A stretch of 64,000 nt of DNA from DATBVX01 sp963724625. Its GTDB lineage: Bacteria; Pseudomonadota; Gammaproteobacteria; Steroidobacterales; Steroidobacteraceae. Under the pieces are notes generated by a model that saw only the letters and a program-made list of their open reading frames with translations, was not told the origin of the DNA and did not search any database. The position numbers were made by a program, and so were the translations under genes. The stretch spans positions 310,001 through 374,000 of the forward strand of contig CAVRVO010000004.1 of assembly GCA_963724625.1 (NCBI GenBank). Direction: 5' to 3'. Shown piece after piece: positions 19,746-28,517 of this stretch. The stretch's first letter is position 1. Each line of letters opens with the position of its first letter.

Positions 19746-20900
19746 CTATTGCCTTTCGCCGAGCGGAACGAACTTACGATTCTCCGGGCCGACATAGTTG
19801 GCTGTGGGCCGGATGATCTTGCCGTCCATGCGTTGCTCGATTACGTGCGCGCCCCAGCCTGTCGAGCGAGCTACGACGAACAGTGGCGTGAACATTTCGG
19901 TAGGCGCACCCATCATGTGGTACGACACCGCAGAGAACCAGTCGGCGTTGGGGAACAAGTGCTTGATCTCGGCCATCACGGCCTCGAGACGCTCGGCGAT
20001 CATGAAGAGCTTCATGTCGCCCGCTTCGGCCGAGAGCCTGCGCGCGACTTCCTTGATTACCTGATTGCGTGGATCGGAAACCGTGTACACCGGATGTCCG
20101 AAACCGATGATGACCTCCTTGCTTGCCACGCGTCTGCGGATATCCGCGTCCGCCTGATCCGGAGTGTCATAACGCTCCTGCACTTCGAGCGCCACCTCGT
20201 TGGCACCCCCGTGCTTCGGCCCGCGCAACGCACCGATCGCGCCGGTAATGCACGAATACATGTCCGATCCAGTCCCGGCAATAACGCGGGCCGCGAAGGT
20301 CGATGCATTGAACTCGTGTTCGGCATACAGAATGAGCGAGGTATGCATCGCACGTACCCACGAGCTCTTGGGAGCCGTACCGTGCAGAAGATGCAGGAAA
20401 TGCCCGCCGACCGACTCATCATCGGTCTCGACCTCGATGCGCCGTCCGGAATGGCTGTAGTGATACCAGTAGCAGAGCATCGACCCAAATGAGGCGACAA
20501 GGCGATCGACGATTTCGCGCGCTCCGGCCAGATTGTGATCCTCCTTCTCAGGAAGCACCGCCCCGAGGGCTGAGGCGCCCGTTCGCATTACGTCCATTGG
20601 ATGACTTGCGGCGGGCAACTGCTCCAGCACCGCGCGCACCGCAAGTGGAATGCCCCGCAGGGATTTGAGTTTGGCGCGATAGCCGACCAGCTCGGTGCGG
20701 TTCGGCAACTTGCCGTGCACGAGGAGGAAAGCAATCTCTTCGAACTCTGCCGCTTCGGCGATCTCGAGGATGTCATAGCCGCGATAGTGCAGATCGTTTC
20801 CGGTGCGCCCCACGGAACACAGAGCTGTATTGCCGGCCGGCACTCCTGAAAGCGCTACGGATTTTTTGGGTTTCGGCGCCGCAAGGGCAGGTTCGTTCAT
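19746..20900 (-). CDS. prpC: 2-methylcitrate synthase
   Basis: Condenses propionyl-CoA with oxaloacetate. The 384-residue citrate-synthase fold has RGYDILEIAEAAEFEEIAFLLVHGKLPN, the catalytic His regions AEHEFNASTFAARVIAGTGSD and GFGHPVYTVSDPR, and a C-terminus REFV-like region reading GPENRKFVPLGERQ. The LRGPKHGGANE segment and context between prpB and prpD favour the methylcitrate enzyme over the TCA citrate synthase. Confidence 0.94.
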   Translation of the reverse strand: MNEPALAAPKPKKSVALSGVPAGNTALCSVGRTGNDLHYRGYDILEIAEAAEFEEIAFLLVHGKLPNRTELVGYRAKLKSLRGIPLAVRAVLEQLPAASHPMDVMRTGASALGAVLPEKEDHNLAGAREIVDRLVASFGSMLCYWYHYSHSGRRIEVETDDESVGGHFLHLLHGTAPKSSWVRAMHTSLILYAEHEFNASTFAARVIAGTGSDMYSCITGAIGALRGPKHGGANEVALEVQERYDTPDQADADIRRRVASKEVIIGFGHPVYTVSDPRNQVIKEVARRLSAEAGDMKLFMIAERLEAVMAEIKHLFPNADWFSAVSYHMMGAPTEMFTPLFVVARSTGWGAHVIEQRMDGKIIRPTANYVGPENRKFVPLGERQ

Positions 20901-20926
20901 ACCATGTTTCTCCGCTCGTGAGCCGC

Positions 20927-21823
20927 TCAGTCCCCGGTCGTGCCGCGACTGAACAACTCGTCGAGTTTTTTCTCGTATTCGTGATAGCCGAGCATTTCGT
21001 AGAGCTCTGCACGCGTCTGCATCGTATCCAACACATCTTTCTGAGTACCGCGTTCGCGCAACGTTCGATACACGCGCAGTGCCGCCAGCGCGCCGGCCCG
21101 AAACGCAGACAGGGGGTACAGGGCAAGACGTACGCCGGCTTCGGCGAGCTCACTGGTCGTAAAGAGCGGCGTCTTGCCGAACTCGGTGATATTCGCCAGC
21201 ACTGGCACGCGCACCGCGCGCGTGAATTCACGGTACTCGTCGAGCGAGGTCAGCGCCTCCGCGAACAGCATGTCCGCGCCGGCTTCCACGTAGCCCGCCG
21301 CGCGGTCGATTGCCGCGCTTTGGCCCTCGACTGCATGCGCGTCGGTTCGCGCCATGATGACGAACTGATCGTCGACGCGCGCATCCACCGCGGCCCTGAT
21401 GCGATCGACCATTTCTTGCGGCGATACCAGCGCCTTTCCGGGACGGTGGCCGCAGCGCTTTGCTTGCACCTGGTCCTCAAGATGCATTCCCGCCGCCCCC
21501 GCATGCGTGAGGTCGCGCACCGTACGCGCAATGTTGAACGCGGCGCCCCAGCCCGTATCGGCGTCGACGAGCAGTGGCAGGGAACTCGCCCCGGTGATCC
21601 GGCGGCAATCCTCCGCTACGTCGTTGAGACTTGTGATGCCGAGATCCGGCAGGCCAAACGAGGCGTTCGCGACGCCGGCCCCGGAAAGATACAGGGCGCG
21701 AAATCCACAATGCTGCGCGAGCAGCGCGCTGTATGCATTGATGGCGCCGACGACCTGCAGGGGCCGCTCGATGTCGAGCGCGGCGCGCAGCCGCGCGCCA
21801 GCGGAGAGTTGATGCTTCGACAT
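20927..21823 (-). CDS. prpB: 2-methylisocitrate lyase
   Basis: Cleaves 2-methylisocitrate to pyruvate and succinate. This 298-residue member of the isocitrate lyase/PEP mutase superfamily has the signature KRCGHRPGK with the catalytic Cys, the metal-binding region LVDADTGWG, and LEDQVQAKRCG. First of the three prp genes; 26 bases before prpC. No adjacent prpR regulator is seen. Confidence 0.95.
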   Translation of the reverse strand: MSKHQLSAGARLRAALDIERPLQVVGAINAYSALLAQHCGFRALYLSGAGVANASFGLPDLGITSLNDVAEDCRRITGASSLPLLVDADTGWGAAFNIARTVRDLTHAGAAGMHLEDQVQAKRCGHRPGKALVSPQEMVDRIRAAVDARVDDQFVIMARTDAHAVEGQSAAIDRAAGYVEAGADMLFAEALTSLDEYREFTRAVRVPVLANITEFGKTPLFTTSELAEAGVRLALYPLSAFRAGALAALRVYRTLRERGTQKDVLDTMQTRAELYEMLGYHEYEKKLDELFSRGTTGD

Positions 21824-21903
21824 TGTCTCGTTAGCCGCGGCGGCCCTAAAGATCCAGGCACGGCGCCGGTATCGCGGAAAAACAGGGCCGTTATTGTAGC
21901 TCG

Positions 21904-22902
21904 TTATCCGATCGCGACCACCGTTCGGCCGACAACCTTGCCCTTGAGGTAGTCCTCGAACGCTTCCGGCAGTTCTTCGAAGCTGACCGTGCGTGTCACG
22001 ATGTGCTGCAGATCGGGTGGCAGCAGGTCACTGCCGATGCGCTTCCACACCTCGAGGCGCAGTTCGCGTGGCGTCGCGGACGAATTGATGCCAAGCAGAT
22101 TTACGCCGCGCAGGATGAAGGGCATCACGGTGGTCCTGAACTCGACACCTCCGACCAGCCCCACGCTCGCGACGTTGCCCCGGGGACCCACCGTACGTGT
22201 GAGCCAGCTGAGAATCTCACCGCCGACGTTGTCGATTGCGCCGGCCCACCTCGCCGCCTCCAGGGGCCGGGAACCGATGACGATTTCCTGGCGCAGCAGA
22301 ACCTGTTTGGCGCCCAGCGAGCGCAGGAAGCTGGTCGCTTCGGCCTTCCCGGTCACCGCAACGACGTCATAGCCGCGGGCGCTCAGCATGTTGATCGCGA
22401 CGCAGCCAACGCCTCCGGTCGCACCGGTGACGACGACTGGCCCATTGGCAGGGTTCTGACCGTTCTGCTCCATGCGATGTATCGCGAGCCCTGCCGTGAA
22501 CCCCGCCGTGCCGAGGCCCATTGCCCTGAATTCATCGAGTGTGTCTGGAACCGGGACTACCCAGTCGCCTTTCACGCGCGCGTACTCTGCGTACCCGCCA
22601 TCGTGCGTTTCACTGAGCTCACATCCCGTGACAAGTACTTTGTCACCCACCCGGTAACGTGCATCGTCGGTTGAGATCACCTCGCCGGCGAGATCGATAC
22701 CTCCGACGAGGGGATACTTGCGCAGGATCTTTCCTGCGCCGGTAGCGGCGAGGGCGTCCTTGTAATTGATGCTCGAGTAATGAACCTTGATCAGCACGTC
22801 GCCTGGGCCGAGTTCGTTCACGGTAATCGACTCGAAACGCGACATGATCTGCCCGCTATCCTCATGGATGCGGAAGGCGCGAAACGGGGCTGGTGGCGGC
22901 AT
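21904..22902 (-). CDS. acuI: Acryloyl-CoA reductase, AcuI/YhdH family
   Basis: A 332-residue medium-chain zinc-free reductase. Seen: SINYKDALAATGAGKILRKYP, GGIDLAGEV, the NADPH-binding VVTGATGGVGCVAINML, and FILRGVNLLGINS, all typical of AcuI/YhdH. It reduces toxic acryloyl-CoA to propionyl-CoA with NADPH. Its position 81 bases before prpB fits direct feeding of propionyl-CoA into the methylcitrate cycle. It starts five bases after the metallo-hydrolase stop. Confidence 0.93.
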   Translation of the reverse strand: MPPPAPFRAFRIHEDSGQIMSRFESITVNELGPGDVLIKVHYSSINYKDALAATGAGKILRKYPLVGGIDLAGEVISTDDARYRVGDKVLVTGCELSETHDGGYAEYARVKGDWVVPVPDTLDEFRAMGLGTAGFTAGLAIHRMEQNGQNPANGPVVVTGATGGVGCVAINMLSARGYDVVAVTGKAEATSFLRSLGAKQVLLRQEIVIGSRPLEAARWAGAIDNVGGEILSWLTRTVGPRGNVASVGLVGGVEFRTTVMPFILRGVNLLGINSSATPRELRLEVWKRIGSDLLPPDLQHIVTRTVSFEELPEAFEDYLKGKVVGRTVVAIG

Positions 22903-22907
22903 GGTTT

Positions 22908-23840
22908 CTAGCCCGGCGCGCCGCGATCCAGCCAGACCTCAAGCCCCTGCGAATTGAGCTCCACGTCCGTAGCGAGCAACTCCTGCAGAGTTGCCCGGCT
23001 CGCCCTGAAGCCGTGCCCGTCGAGCCGCTGCTGCAGGTACGCGAATAGATCTGAGCGAATGTGCGCACCGCGCTCGCGCTCCTTCGAGTGCCGGCGCGCA
23101 ATCGCGACGAAGCCATCGATGCACTCGTGCATGTCGGCGGCCAGACGCTGCAACTGCGTGACCCGGCTGAAATGAGTCAGGTAGATCGCTTTGGGGCGGT
23201 AGCCCATGAGCCGATCGATGGATGCGTGCAGGGCTTGCGGGTCGAAGTGCACCGGTGTCGTCGTCGGGAAGATGAATTCGCCGGCAGCCGTGTCGAACTG
23301 GCGATACGAGATGCCGAACGTGTCCCCGGAAAAAATGCACTCCGCCTGCCGATCGATCACGCAATAGTGGTGCAGAGCGTGCCCCGGCGTGTGGATCAGC
23401 TCGAGTTCGCGATCGCCGAGTACGACCTGCATGCCATCCTCGCTCTGCAGGACGCGCTCCGCGGGAATCGGCACGATTTGCCCGTAGAGTTCGCGGAAGC
23501 GTGTTTCACCGTAGACGGCAATGCTGCCCTCAACCAGCTTCGCTGGGTCTATGAGATGGCGCGCGCCGCGCGGATGGATCACAGCCTTGGCGTTAGGGAG
23601 TGACTGCAGCAGCAGCCCTGCACCGCCCGCGTGATCAAGATGCACGTGCGTCAGCAGCACGTAGTCGACCTGCTCCGGTGCGATCCCTAGCCCTGCCAAA
23701 GCGCCTAGCAGGTACGGTATCCCGCTCCCCGGCCCGCTATCGACGAACGCGGCGCGGCCGTTATTGAGAATGATGTGACTTGCGTCGTGGCCGGCGCGGA
23801 TGTAGTGCGTGTCGACCGCATAAATTCCATCTGCGGACAT
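22908..23840 (-). CDS. Metallo-beta-lactamase-fold hydrolase
   Basis: A 310-residue protein with the zinc motif HVHLDHAGG (His65, His67, Asp69, His70), a further His in ELIHTPGHALHHY, and FSGDTFGISYRQFD, which supplies the bridging Asp. The family hydrolyses thioesters, lactones or phosphodiesters; the substrate is not readable. Tight spacing to acuI (five bases) suggests co-transcription with propionate/acrylate genes, so an acyl-CoA thioesterase-type role is possible but unproven. Confidence 0.88.
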   Translation of the reverse strand: MSADGIYAVDTHYIRAGHDASHIILNNGRAAFVDSGPGSGIPYLLGALAGLGIAPEQVDYVLLTHVHLDHAGGAGLLLQSLPNAKAVIHPRGARHLIDPAKLVEGSIAVYGETRFRELYGQIVPIPAERVLQSEDGMQVVLGDRELELIHTPGHALHHYCVIDRQAECIFSGDTFGISYRQFDTAAGEFIFPTTTPVHFDPQALHASIDRLMGYRPKAIYLTHFSRVTQLQRLAADMHECIDGFVAIARRHSKERERGAHIRSDLFAYLQQRLDGHGFRASRATLQELLATDVELNSQGLEVWLDRGAPG

Positions 23841-23885
23841 GACATCTCAGCTGAGCGCGAAAGTGCGGGCGCGCAATCGGGCGCT

Positions 23886-24542
23886 CTACTTACCTTTCGT
23901 GTCGTGACCTTCCTGCGCGAACCAGGTTGCGTGCCTCGCCGTGGAAAGACTGGGGCGCTGCCCTGAGTAGTACTCGGCAAGTTCCTTGATGTCCTCATCC
24001 GTGAGCTGCGCTACGAAGCCACCCATTACGGGGTTCTTGCGTCCGCCATCGCGATAGTCCTTGAGCGCACGCTCGAGGTAATCAGCGTGCTGGCCCGCGA
24101 GCGAAGGATATTGCGGCGTGATACCGACGCCCTCCGGCCCATGACACGCGACACAAAGCTCCTGGGCCTTCTGCGGCGCCTTGCCGACCGGCGCTGCGCC
24201 CGCTTGCAGGGATTTCCCGGCCAGGAACGCGGCGATGTCCTGCATGTCCTGATCACTCAGTGTCGCGGCCTGCGAATGCATCGTGCCGTGTGAACGATCA
24301 CCGCTGCGATACGCTTGCAGCGCGATCGTAAGGTACTCCGCGTGCTGGCCCTCGAGCTTCGGCACACTGTAAGTCGGATACACGTTCTTGTAGTCGGGAA
24401 TCCCATGGCAGCCGTAGCAGGTGTACGCGAGCTTGCGGCCATGCTCCGGATCAGCATCCGCTCGCGTCAGCACGGGAGAGGCGAGTGCGATGACGGCGAA
24501 GTAAGCGCTGATCAGAACCGGATGGGAAATCCGCGATGACAT
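23886..24542 (-). CDS. Dihaem cytochrome c (c4-like)
   Basis: A 218-residue secreted protein: signal peptide (about residues 1-28, LASPVLTRADA) and two class I cytochrome c domains with haem sites CYGCH (42-46) and CVACH (130-134). Met ligands are likely in the GTMHSQAATLSDQDM and NPVMGGFVAQLTDEDI segments. Cytochromes c4 carry electrons to terminal oxidases in the periplasm. It precedes the metallo-hydrolase on the same strand by 45 bases. Confidence 0.9.
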   Translation of the reverse strand: MSSRISHPVLISAYFAVIALASPVLTRADADPEHGRKLAYTCYGCHGIPDYKNVYPTYSVPKLEGQHAEYLTIALQAYRSGDRSHGTMHSQAATLSDQDMQDIAAFLAGKSLQAGAAPVGKAPQKAQELCVACHGPEGVGITPQYPSLAGQHADYLERALKDYRDGGRKNPVMGGFVAQLTDEDIKELAEYYSGQRPSLSTARHATWFAQEGHDTKGK

Positions 24543-24936
24543 GTGCAGCCGTCCTTCTTGGGATTCTGTGGGCGCGCCATGGTAAATGAGAGCGTGAATT
24601 CAAGTGAATCATTTGCCGCCACGCTCGGCGTGCTTCGCGAGACGCAGGTAGCGGGCGCAGTTAGCACCTGCTCAACCGGGCATCTGTCGATGACCAGGGA
24701 AGTATGGGATAGACGTTCAAGCGTCTAACTACCCAAACTGGCCCTGACAGAGGGATTGTTTGGGTGAATAACCCACTTAGCAGCAGGCAACTAACTCTCA
24801 ATCGCTCTATATACCCACTATCTTCTGAAGTGCGCATTGATGGTGTAGATGAGCCTAGAGGGCATGATTCAGGGATGAATGTGGGATTAAATACCCTGTA
24901 TGGCCTGTTGTTGAATAGAGAGGTGGTTGTTAAATA
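24543..24936. other. AT-richer intergenic region with nested hairpins, upstream of dtd
   Basis: Divergent gap between the cytochrome (-) and dtd (+). No protein gene is recognised. From about 24700 the base composition is noticeably AT-richer than its surroundings. An 8-bp inverted repeat, ACCCAAAC (24731-24738) with GTTTGGGT (24758-24765), encloses CCCT-GACAG-AGGG, and a second hairpin GGGT-GAATA-ACCC (24762-24774) uses the last bases of the first, so the two are mutually exclusive. CAGGG/CCCTG (24870-24898) is a further weaker pair. This could be a structured leader or a small RNA. Confidence 0.45.
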
Positions 24937-25395
24937 ATGATAGCGTTGATTCAACGGGTCACCGATGCCTCGGTCACGGTGGGCGCCGAAACCATCGCAT
25001 CGATAGGTCGTGGAATCCTCGCCCTGATTGCTGTTCAACCGGCCGACACGGAATCGGTAGCTGACCGGCTGCTCGAGCGCATCGTGGGCTATCGCATCTT
25101 CGACGATGGCGAAGGACGCATGAATCTCGCGCTCACGGACATCGGTGGTGAGTTGCTGCTTGTTTCGCAATTCACGCTCGCTGCAGATACACGCAAGGGC
25201 ATGCGCGCCGGATTCAGCACCGCCGCCGATCCCGCGACCGGCGAGCGCCTGTTCGCATATCTCGTCGACAAGGCTCGTGGCCAACGTCTGCGCATCGCGA
25301 CAGGCCGCTTCGGCTCACACATGCATATCAGGCTCACCAATGACGGTCCCGTGACATTCTGGCTCGAAGTCGGGCCGACAAGCGGCGCTGGATGA
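24937..25395 (+). CDS. dtd: D-aminoacyl-tRNA deacylase
   Basis: Removes D-amino acids (and glycine from tRNA-Ala) from mischarged tRNA by a substrate-assisted mechanism. The 152-residue protein has the two family motifs: LLLVSQFTLAADTRKGMRAGF (SQxTL-type) and the C-terminal NDGPVTFWLEV with the Gly-Pro needed for chiral proofreading. It starts MIALIQRVTDASVTV. The leader upstream is unusually structured. Confidence 0.96.
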   Translation: MIALIQRVTDASVTVGAETIASIGRGILALIAVQPADTESVADRLLERIVGYRIFDDGEGRMNLALTDIGGELLLVSQFTLAADTRKGMRAGFSTAADPATGERLFAYLVDKARGQRLRIATGRFGSHMHIRLTNDGPVTFWLEVGPTSGAG

Positions 25396-25485
25396 ACGGC
25401 TTTCAGGAAGCGCGGGGCAGTCAACAATTGGCGGGGAACAATTGGCGTATCATCCCGGCCTCGTTGGAAATCCTGGAGAGTTCGC

Positions 25486-25737
25486 ATGGGCATCGGCTGG
25501 CGTGAATTGATCATCATCCTGCTGATCGCGTTGCTGGTGTTCGGCGCCAAGAAACTGCGCAACATCGGTTCGGACCTCGGTGCCGCAGTTCGCGGCTTCA
25601 AGAAGGCCGTCAACGACGGCGATACCGAGGAGTCGATGAAACAGATCAAGCACGAAGAGGGCGATGCTGACTTCGATTCCGCACCGGACACGAAGCGCAA
25701 CGCCGATGCGAAGAATCCGGACAGTCGCAACGCCTGA
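25486..25737 (+). CDS. tatA: Sec-independent translocase subunit TatA
   Basis: An 83-residue protein: one N-terminal membrane helix (MGIGWRELIIILLIALLVFG), the conserved FGAKKLRNIGSDLGAAVRGFKKA hinge and amphipathic helix, then an acidic tail. It oligomerises to form the Tat pathway for folded proteins. First of tatABC; the cytochrome assembly and other Tat substrates are not in the window. Confidence 0.95.
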   Translation: MGIGWRELIIILLIALLVFGAKKLRNIGSDLGAAVRGFKKAVNDGDTEESMKQIKHEEGDADFDSAPDTKRNADAKNPDSRNA

Positions 25738-25744
25738 GTGACTG

Positions 25745-26020
25745 ATGTTCGAGGTCGGCTTCTCGGAGCTGGTGCTGATTTTCGGCCTGGCACTCATCGT
25801 GCTCGGTCCACAGCGCCTGCCCAAGCTCGCAGCACAGATCGGACGCTGGGTCGGGCGGGCACGCGCAATGGCGCGGCAATTCCGTGAGCAGCTCGACCAG
25901 GAAGTCAGCCTCGAAGAAACCGCCGGCCGCAAGGCAAGCCCCGTGACGCCTCCGGCCGCAGCGACCCCAGTCGATCCAGCCCCCGACACGCAGAGCCCGC
26001 ATGAGCGAACCGGGCCGTGA
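25745..26020 (+). CDS. tatB: Sec-independent translocase subunit TatB
   Basis: A 91-residue protein with the TatB N-terminus MFEVGFSELVLIFGLALIVLG followed by PQRLPKLAAQIGRWVGRARAMARQF, then a Pro- and Ala-rich tail. With TatC it forms the twin-arginine signal receptor. It starts seven bases after tatA and overlaps tatC by 20 bases. It is shorter than E. coli TatB (171 residues), the difference being in the variable C-terminal tail. Confidence 0.93.
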   Translation: MFEVGFSELVLIFGLALIVLGPQRLPKLAAQIGRWVGRARAMARQFREQLDQEVSLEETAGRKASPVTPPAAATPVDPAPDTQSPHERTGP

Positions 26021-26792
26021 GCCTGAGGCACTTGCCGAAGGCACGCTGATCTCCCACCTGCTCGAGCTGCGCGATCGCCTGCTGCGGGCGACCATCGCGG
26101 TCGCGATCCTGTCGATCCCGTGCGTGATCTACGCCGACGAATTGTTCGAATTCGTCGCACGCCCGCTGATGCAAAAGTTGCCGACCGGCGCCTCGATGAT
26201 CGCGACAAACGTGATCGCGCCATTCATGGCGCCGTTCAAGCTCGCCATCATCGCCGCGGTATTCCTCGCGATGCCGTACGTGCTCTACCAGGTGTGGGCG
26301 TTCGTGGCCCCGGGTCTGTACCGCCACGAAAAGCGATTCGCCCTGCCGTTGCTGCTCTCGAGCATCGTGCTGTTCTACGCCGGCGTCGCATTCGCCTACT
26401 ACGCGGTATTCCCCGCGATCTTTGCATTCTTCGCGACTACCGGCCCGCACGGCGTGTTGATGATGACGGACATCAACAGCTACCTCGACTTCGTGTTGAT
26501 GCTGTTCTTCGCCTTCGGCGTCGCGTTCGAAGTCCCGGTAGCGACAGTACTGCTGGTCCTCACCGGAATGGTCAAGGTAGATACCCTGGCCAGCAATCGC
26601 GGCTACGTGCTCATCGGGATCTTCGTCATCGCCGCGTTTCTCACGCCTCCGGATGCGATCTCACAGTGCATCATGGCAGTGCCGATGTACCTGCTCTACG
26701 AGATCGGCATCGTAATGTCGCGAGTGATGCTCAAGGCCAAATTGAAGCGCCAGGCCGAAGAGGAAACCGCGGAGAAAAATGCCGACGCCTGA
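26001..26792 (+). CDS. tatC: Sec-independent translocase subunit TatC
   Basis: A 263-residue protein with six membrane helices. Conserved parts: LISHLLELRDRLLRA at the N-terminus (signal-peptide contact), YQVWAFVAPGLYRHEKR, and the C-terminal FLTPPDAISQCIMAVPMYLLYEIGI. It is the core receptor of the Tat system. It overlaps tatB by 20 bases, and its stop lies inside a hairpin. Confidence 0.97.
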   Translation: MSEPGREPEALAEGTLISHLLELRDRLLRATIAVAILSIPCVIYADELFEFVARPLMQKLPTGASMIATNVIAPFMAPFKLAIIAAVFLAMPYVLYQVWAFVAPGLYRHEKRFALPLLLSSIVLFYAGVAFAYYAVFPAIFAFFATTGPHGVLMMTDINSYLDFVLMLFFAFGVAFEVPVATVLLVLTGMVKVDTLASNRGYVLIGIFVIAAFLTPPDAISQCIMAVPMYLLYEIGIVMSRVMLKAKLKRQAEEETAEKNADA

Positions 26793-26827
26793 TTCGTTCA
26801 GGCGTCAAAGCACGAACTTTTTCGTGC
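26784..26827 (+). terminator. Two hairpins at the end of tatABC
   Basis: A 9-bp stem with TTCGT loop (26784-26806) spans the tatC stop codon; a second 7-bp stem with CTTT loop (26810-26827) follows after three bases. Neither has a long T-run, so termination is likely but not certain. Confidence 0.45.
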
Positions 26828-26938
26828 ATCTCCAACACGTGACGACTCGGGTTGCTGATGCAAAGCAACATCAAGCACACTCGCGCCCTTGCAGCGCGGC
26901 ACGCCGCGTACTCTTGAGCGACGGGCAAACAACAAATC

Positions 26939-28435
26939 ATGACTGACACCGCCTCGGCTCCCAGTACCTCACAACCTCTTTCCACCCACGGTCCCCAACT
27001 CTTCGGCCAGCCCCGCGGCCTGGCGACGCTCTTCTTTACAGAGATGTGGGAGCGCTTCACCTATTACGGCATGAGGGCGCTGCTGGTGCTGTTCATGACT
27101 GCGGCAGTCGTGAACGGAGGCCTCGGGATCGACGATCGCACCGCGAACGCGATTTACGGCATGTACATCTCGGGTACATACCTGCTGTGCCTGCTCGGCG
27201 GATGGATCGCGGATCGGCTGATCGGGCAGCAAAGATCAGTCTTCTTTGGCGGCATCCTCATCATGATCGGCAATGCGAGTCTCGCGGTCGGGGACCCGCG
27301 CCTGTTCTTCGTGGGCCTGGTGGTGATCGTGTGCGGCGTGGGTCTTCTCAAGCCCAACATCAGCGCCATCGTCGCGCAACTCTATCCGGAAGGCGGCTCA
27401 CGGCGCGATGCCGGGTTCTCGATCTTCTACATGGGCATCAATCTCGGTGCGTTCTTCGGCTCGCTGTTCGTGCCCATTGTGGCGGCGAAATTTGGCTGGA
27501 ACATCGGCTTCGCTTTGCCGGCAATAGGCATGTTGCTGGGCCTGTTTCAGTTCCGCTACACGCGCAAGTATCTCGGCGACGCCGGCGTCGCCCCGCCCGG
27601 GAAGCGCGGCACGTGGTGGCCCGTGGTCATCTTCGTCGCCATCATCGCGCTGCTCGCCGCGCTGGTGTTCACAGGCAAGATGAAGTTCGATCCGGTGCAG
27701 GTCTCGCGCGGCGCGAACTGGGCGATGGTGGCACTCGCCGCGGGCTACTTCGCATATCTGCTCTGGTTTGCGGGCCTGGATCGCACCGAGCACAACCGAG
27801 TCTGGGCCATGCTGGCGCTGTTCGTCGGTTGCGCGATGTTCTGGGCGGGGTACGAGCAGGCTGGAGCCTCCTTCAACCTGTTCGCCGAGCGGCACACAGA
27901 TCGGCACGTGTTCGGCATGGACTTGCCTGCCGGCGTCCTGCAGGCCGTCAATCCGCTCTTCATCATCATTTTTGCGCCCGTCTTTGCCGGCATTTGGGTG
28001 AACCTTGGTCGGCGCAACATGGATCTTTCCTCGCCAGCCAAATTCGGCGTCGGCCTCATCTTCATGGGGCTCGGCTTTCTGGTGATGTTCGCCGCGGCCG
28101 GTTACGTCGTGCAGGGACAGAACGTGTTGCCGACATGGCTCATCCTCACGTACCTGCTGCACACCTTCGGCGAGCTGTGCCTGAGCCCCGTCGGTCTGAG
28201 CTCGATGACCAAGCTCGCGCCAGCACGATTCGTGGGCCAGGTCATGGGCGTCTGGTTCCTAGCCACCGCGATCGGCAACAATCTCGCCGGCCAGTTTGCA
28301 GGCGAGATCGATCCCAACAATCTGCCCGGCATGCCCGGGGAGTTCCTCTACTTGTTCTGGTGGGGCGCAATCGCCGGCGCAGTGATGCTGATCCTCACGC
28401 CCTTCATCAAGCGCCTCATGTCAGGCGTCAAATAG
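26939..28435 (+). CDS. Proton-dependent oligopeptide transporter (POT/PTR2 family)
   Basis: A 498-residue inner-membrane protein with 12-14 predicted helices. The POT signature for proton coupling, EMWERFTYYGMRALLVLF, is in helix 1, and the second family signature region reads FSIFYMGINLGAFFGSLFVP. POT carriers take up di- and tripeptides with protons. It is followed by an M2 peptidase and an OPT transporter, which supports a role in peptide use. Longer than 14-helix E. coli DtpA by only a few residues. Confidence 0.93.
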   Translation: MTDTASAPSTSQPLSTHGPQLFGQPRGLATLFFTEMWERFTYYGMRALLVLFMTAAVVNGGLGIDDRTANAIYGMYISGTYLLCLLGGWIADRLIGQQRSVFFGGILIMIGNASLAVGDPRLFFVGLVVIVCGVGLLKPNISAIVAQLYPEGGSRRDAGFSIFYMGINLGAFFGSLFVPIVAAKFGWNIGFALPAIGMLLGLFQFRYTRKYLGDAGVAPPGKRGTWWPVVIFVAIIALLAALVFTGKMKFDPVQVSRGANWAMVALAAGYFAYLLWFAGLDRTEHNRVWAMLALFVGCAMFWAGYEQAGASFNLFAERHTDRHVFGMDLPAGVLQAVNPLFIIIFAPVFAGIWVNLGRRNMDLSSPAKFGVGLIFMGLGFLVMFAAAGYVVQGQNVLPTWLILTYLLHTFGELCLSPVGLSSMTKLAPARFVGQVMGVWFLATAIGNNLAGQFAGEIDPNNLPGMPGEFLYLFWWGAIAGAVMLILTPFIKRLMSGVK

Positions 28436-28517
28436 GGCGCGTTGCACGAACTCGCAGCGGGATCTGTCTTTCAGCACTCAGAATTGCCGGGCTGAAACCG
28501 GCTGACTGGAGAGCGCC

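Noticed and set aside
24661..25284. Minus-strand frame through dtd and its leader
   Set aside because: Its first half is antisense to dtd; the remainder has no recognisable protein features, so no gene called.
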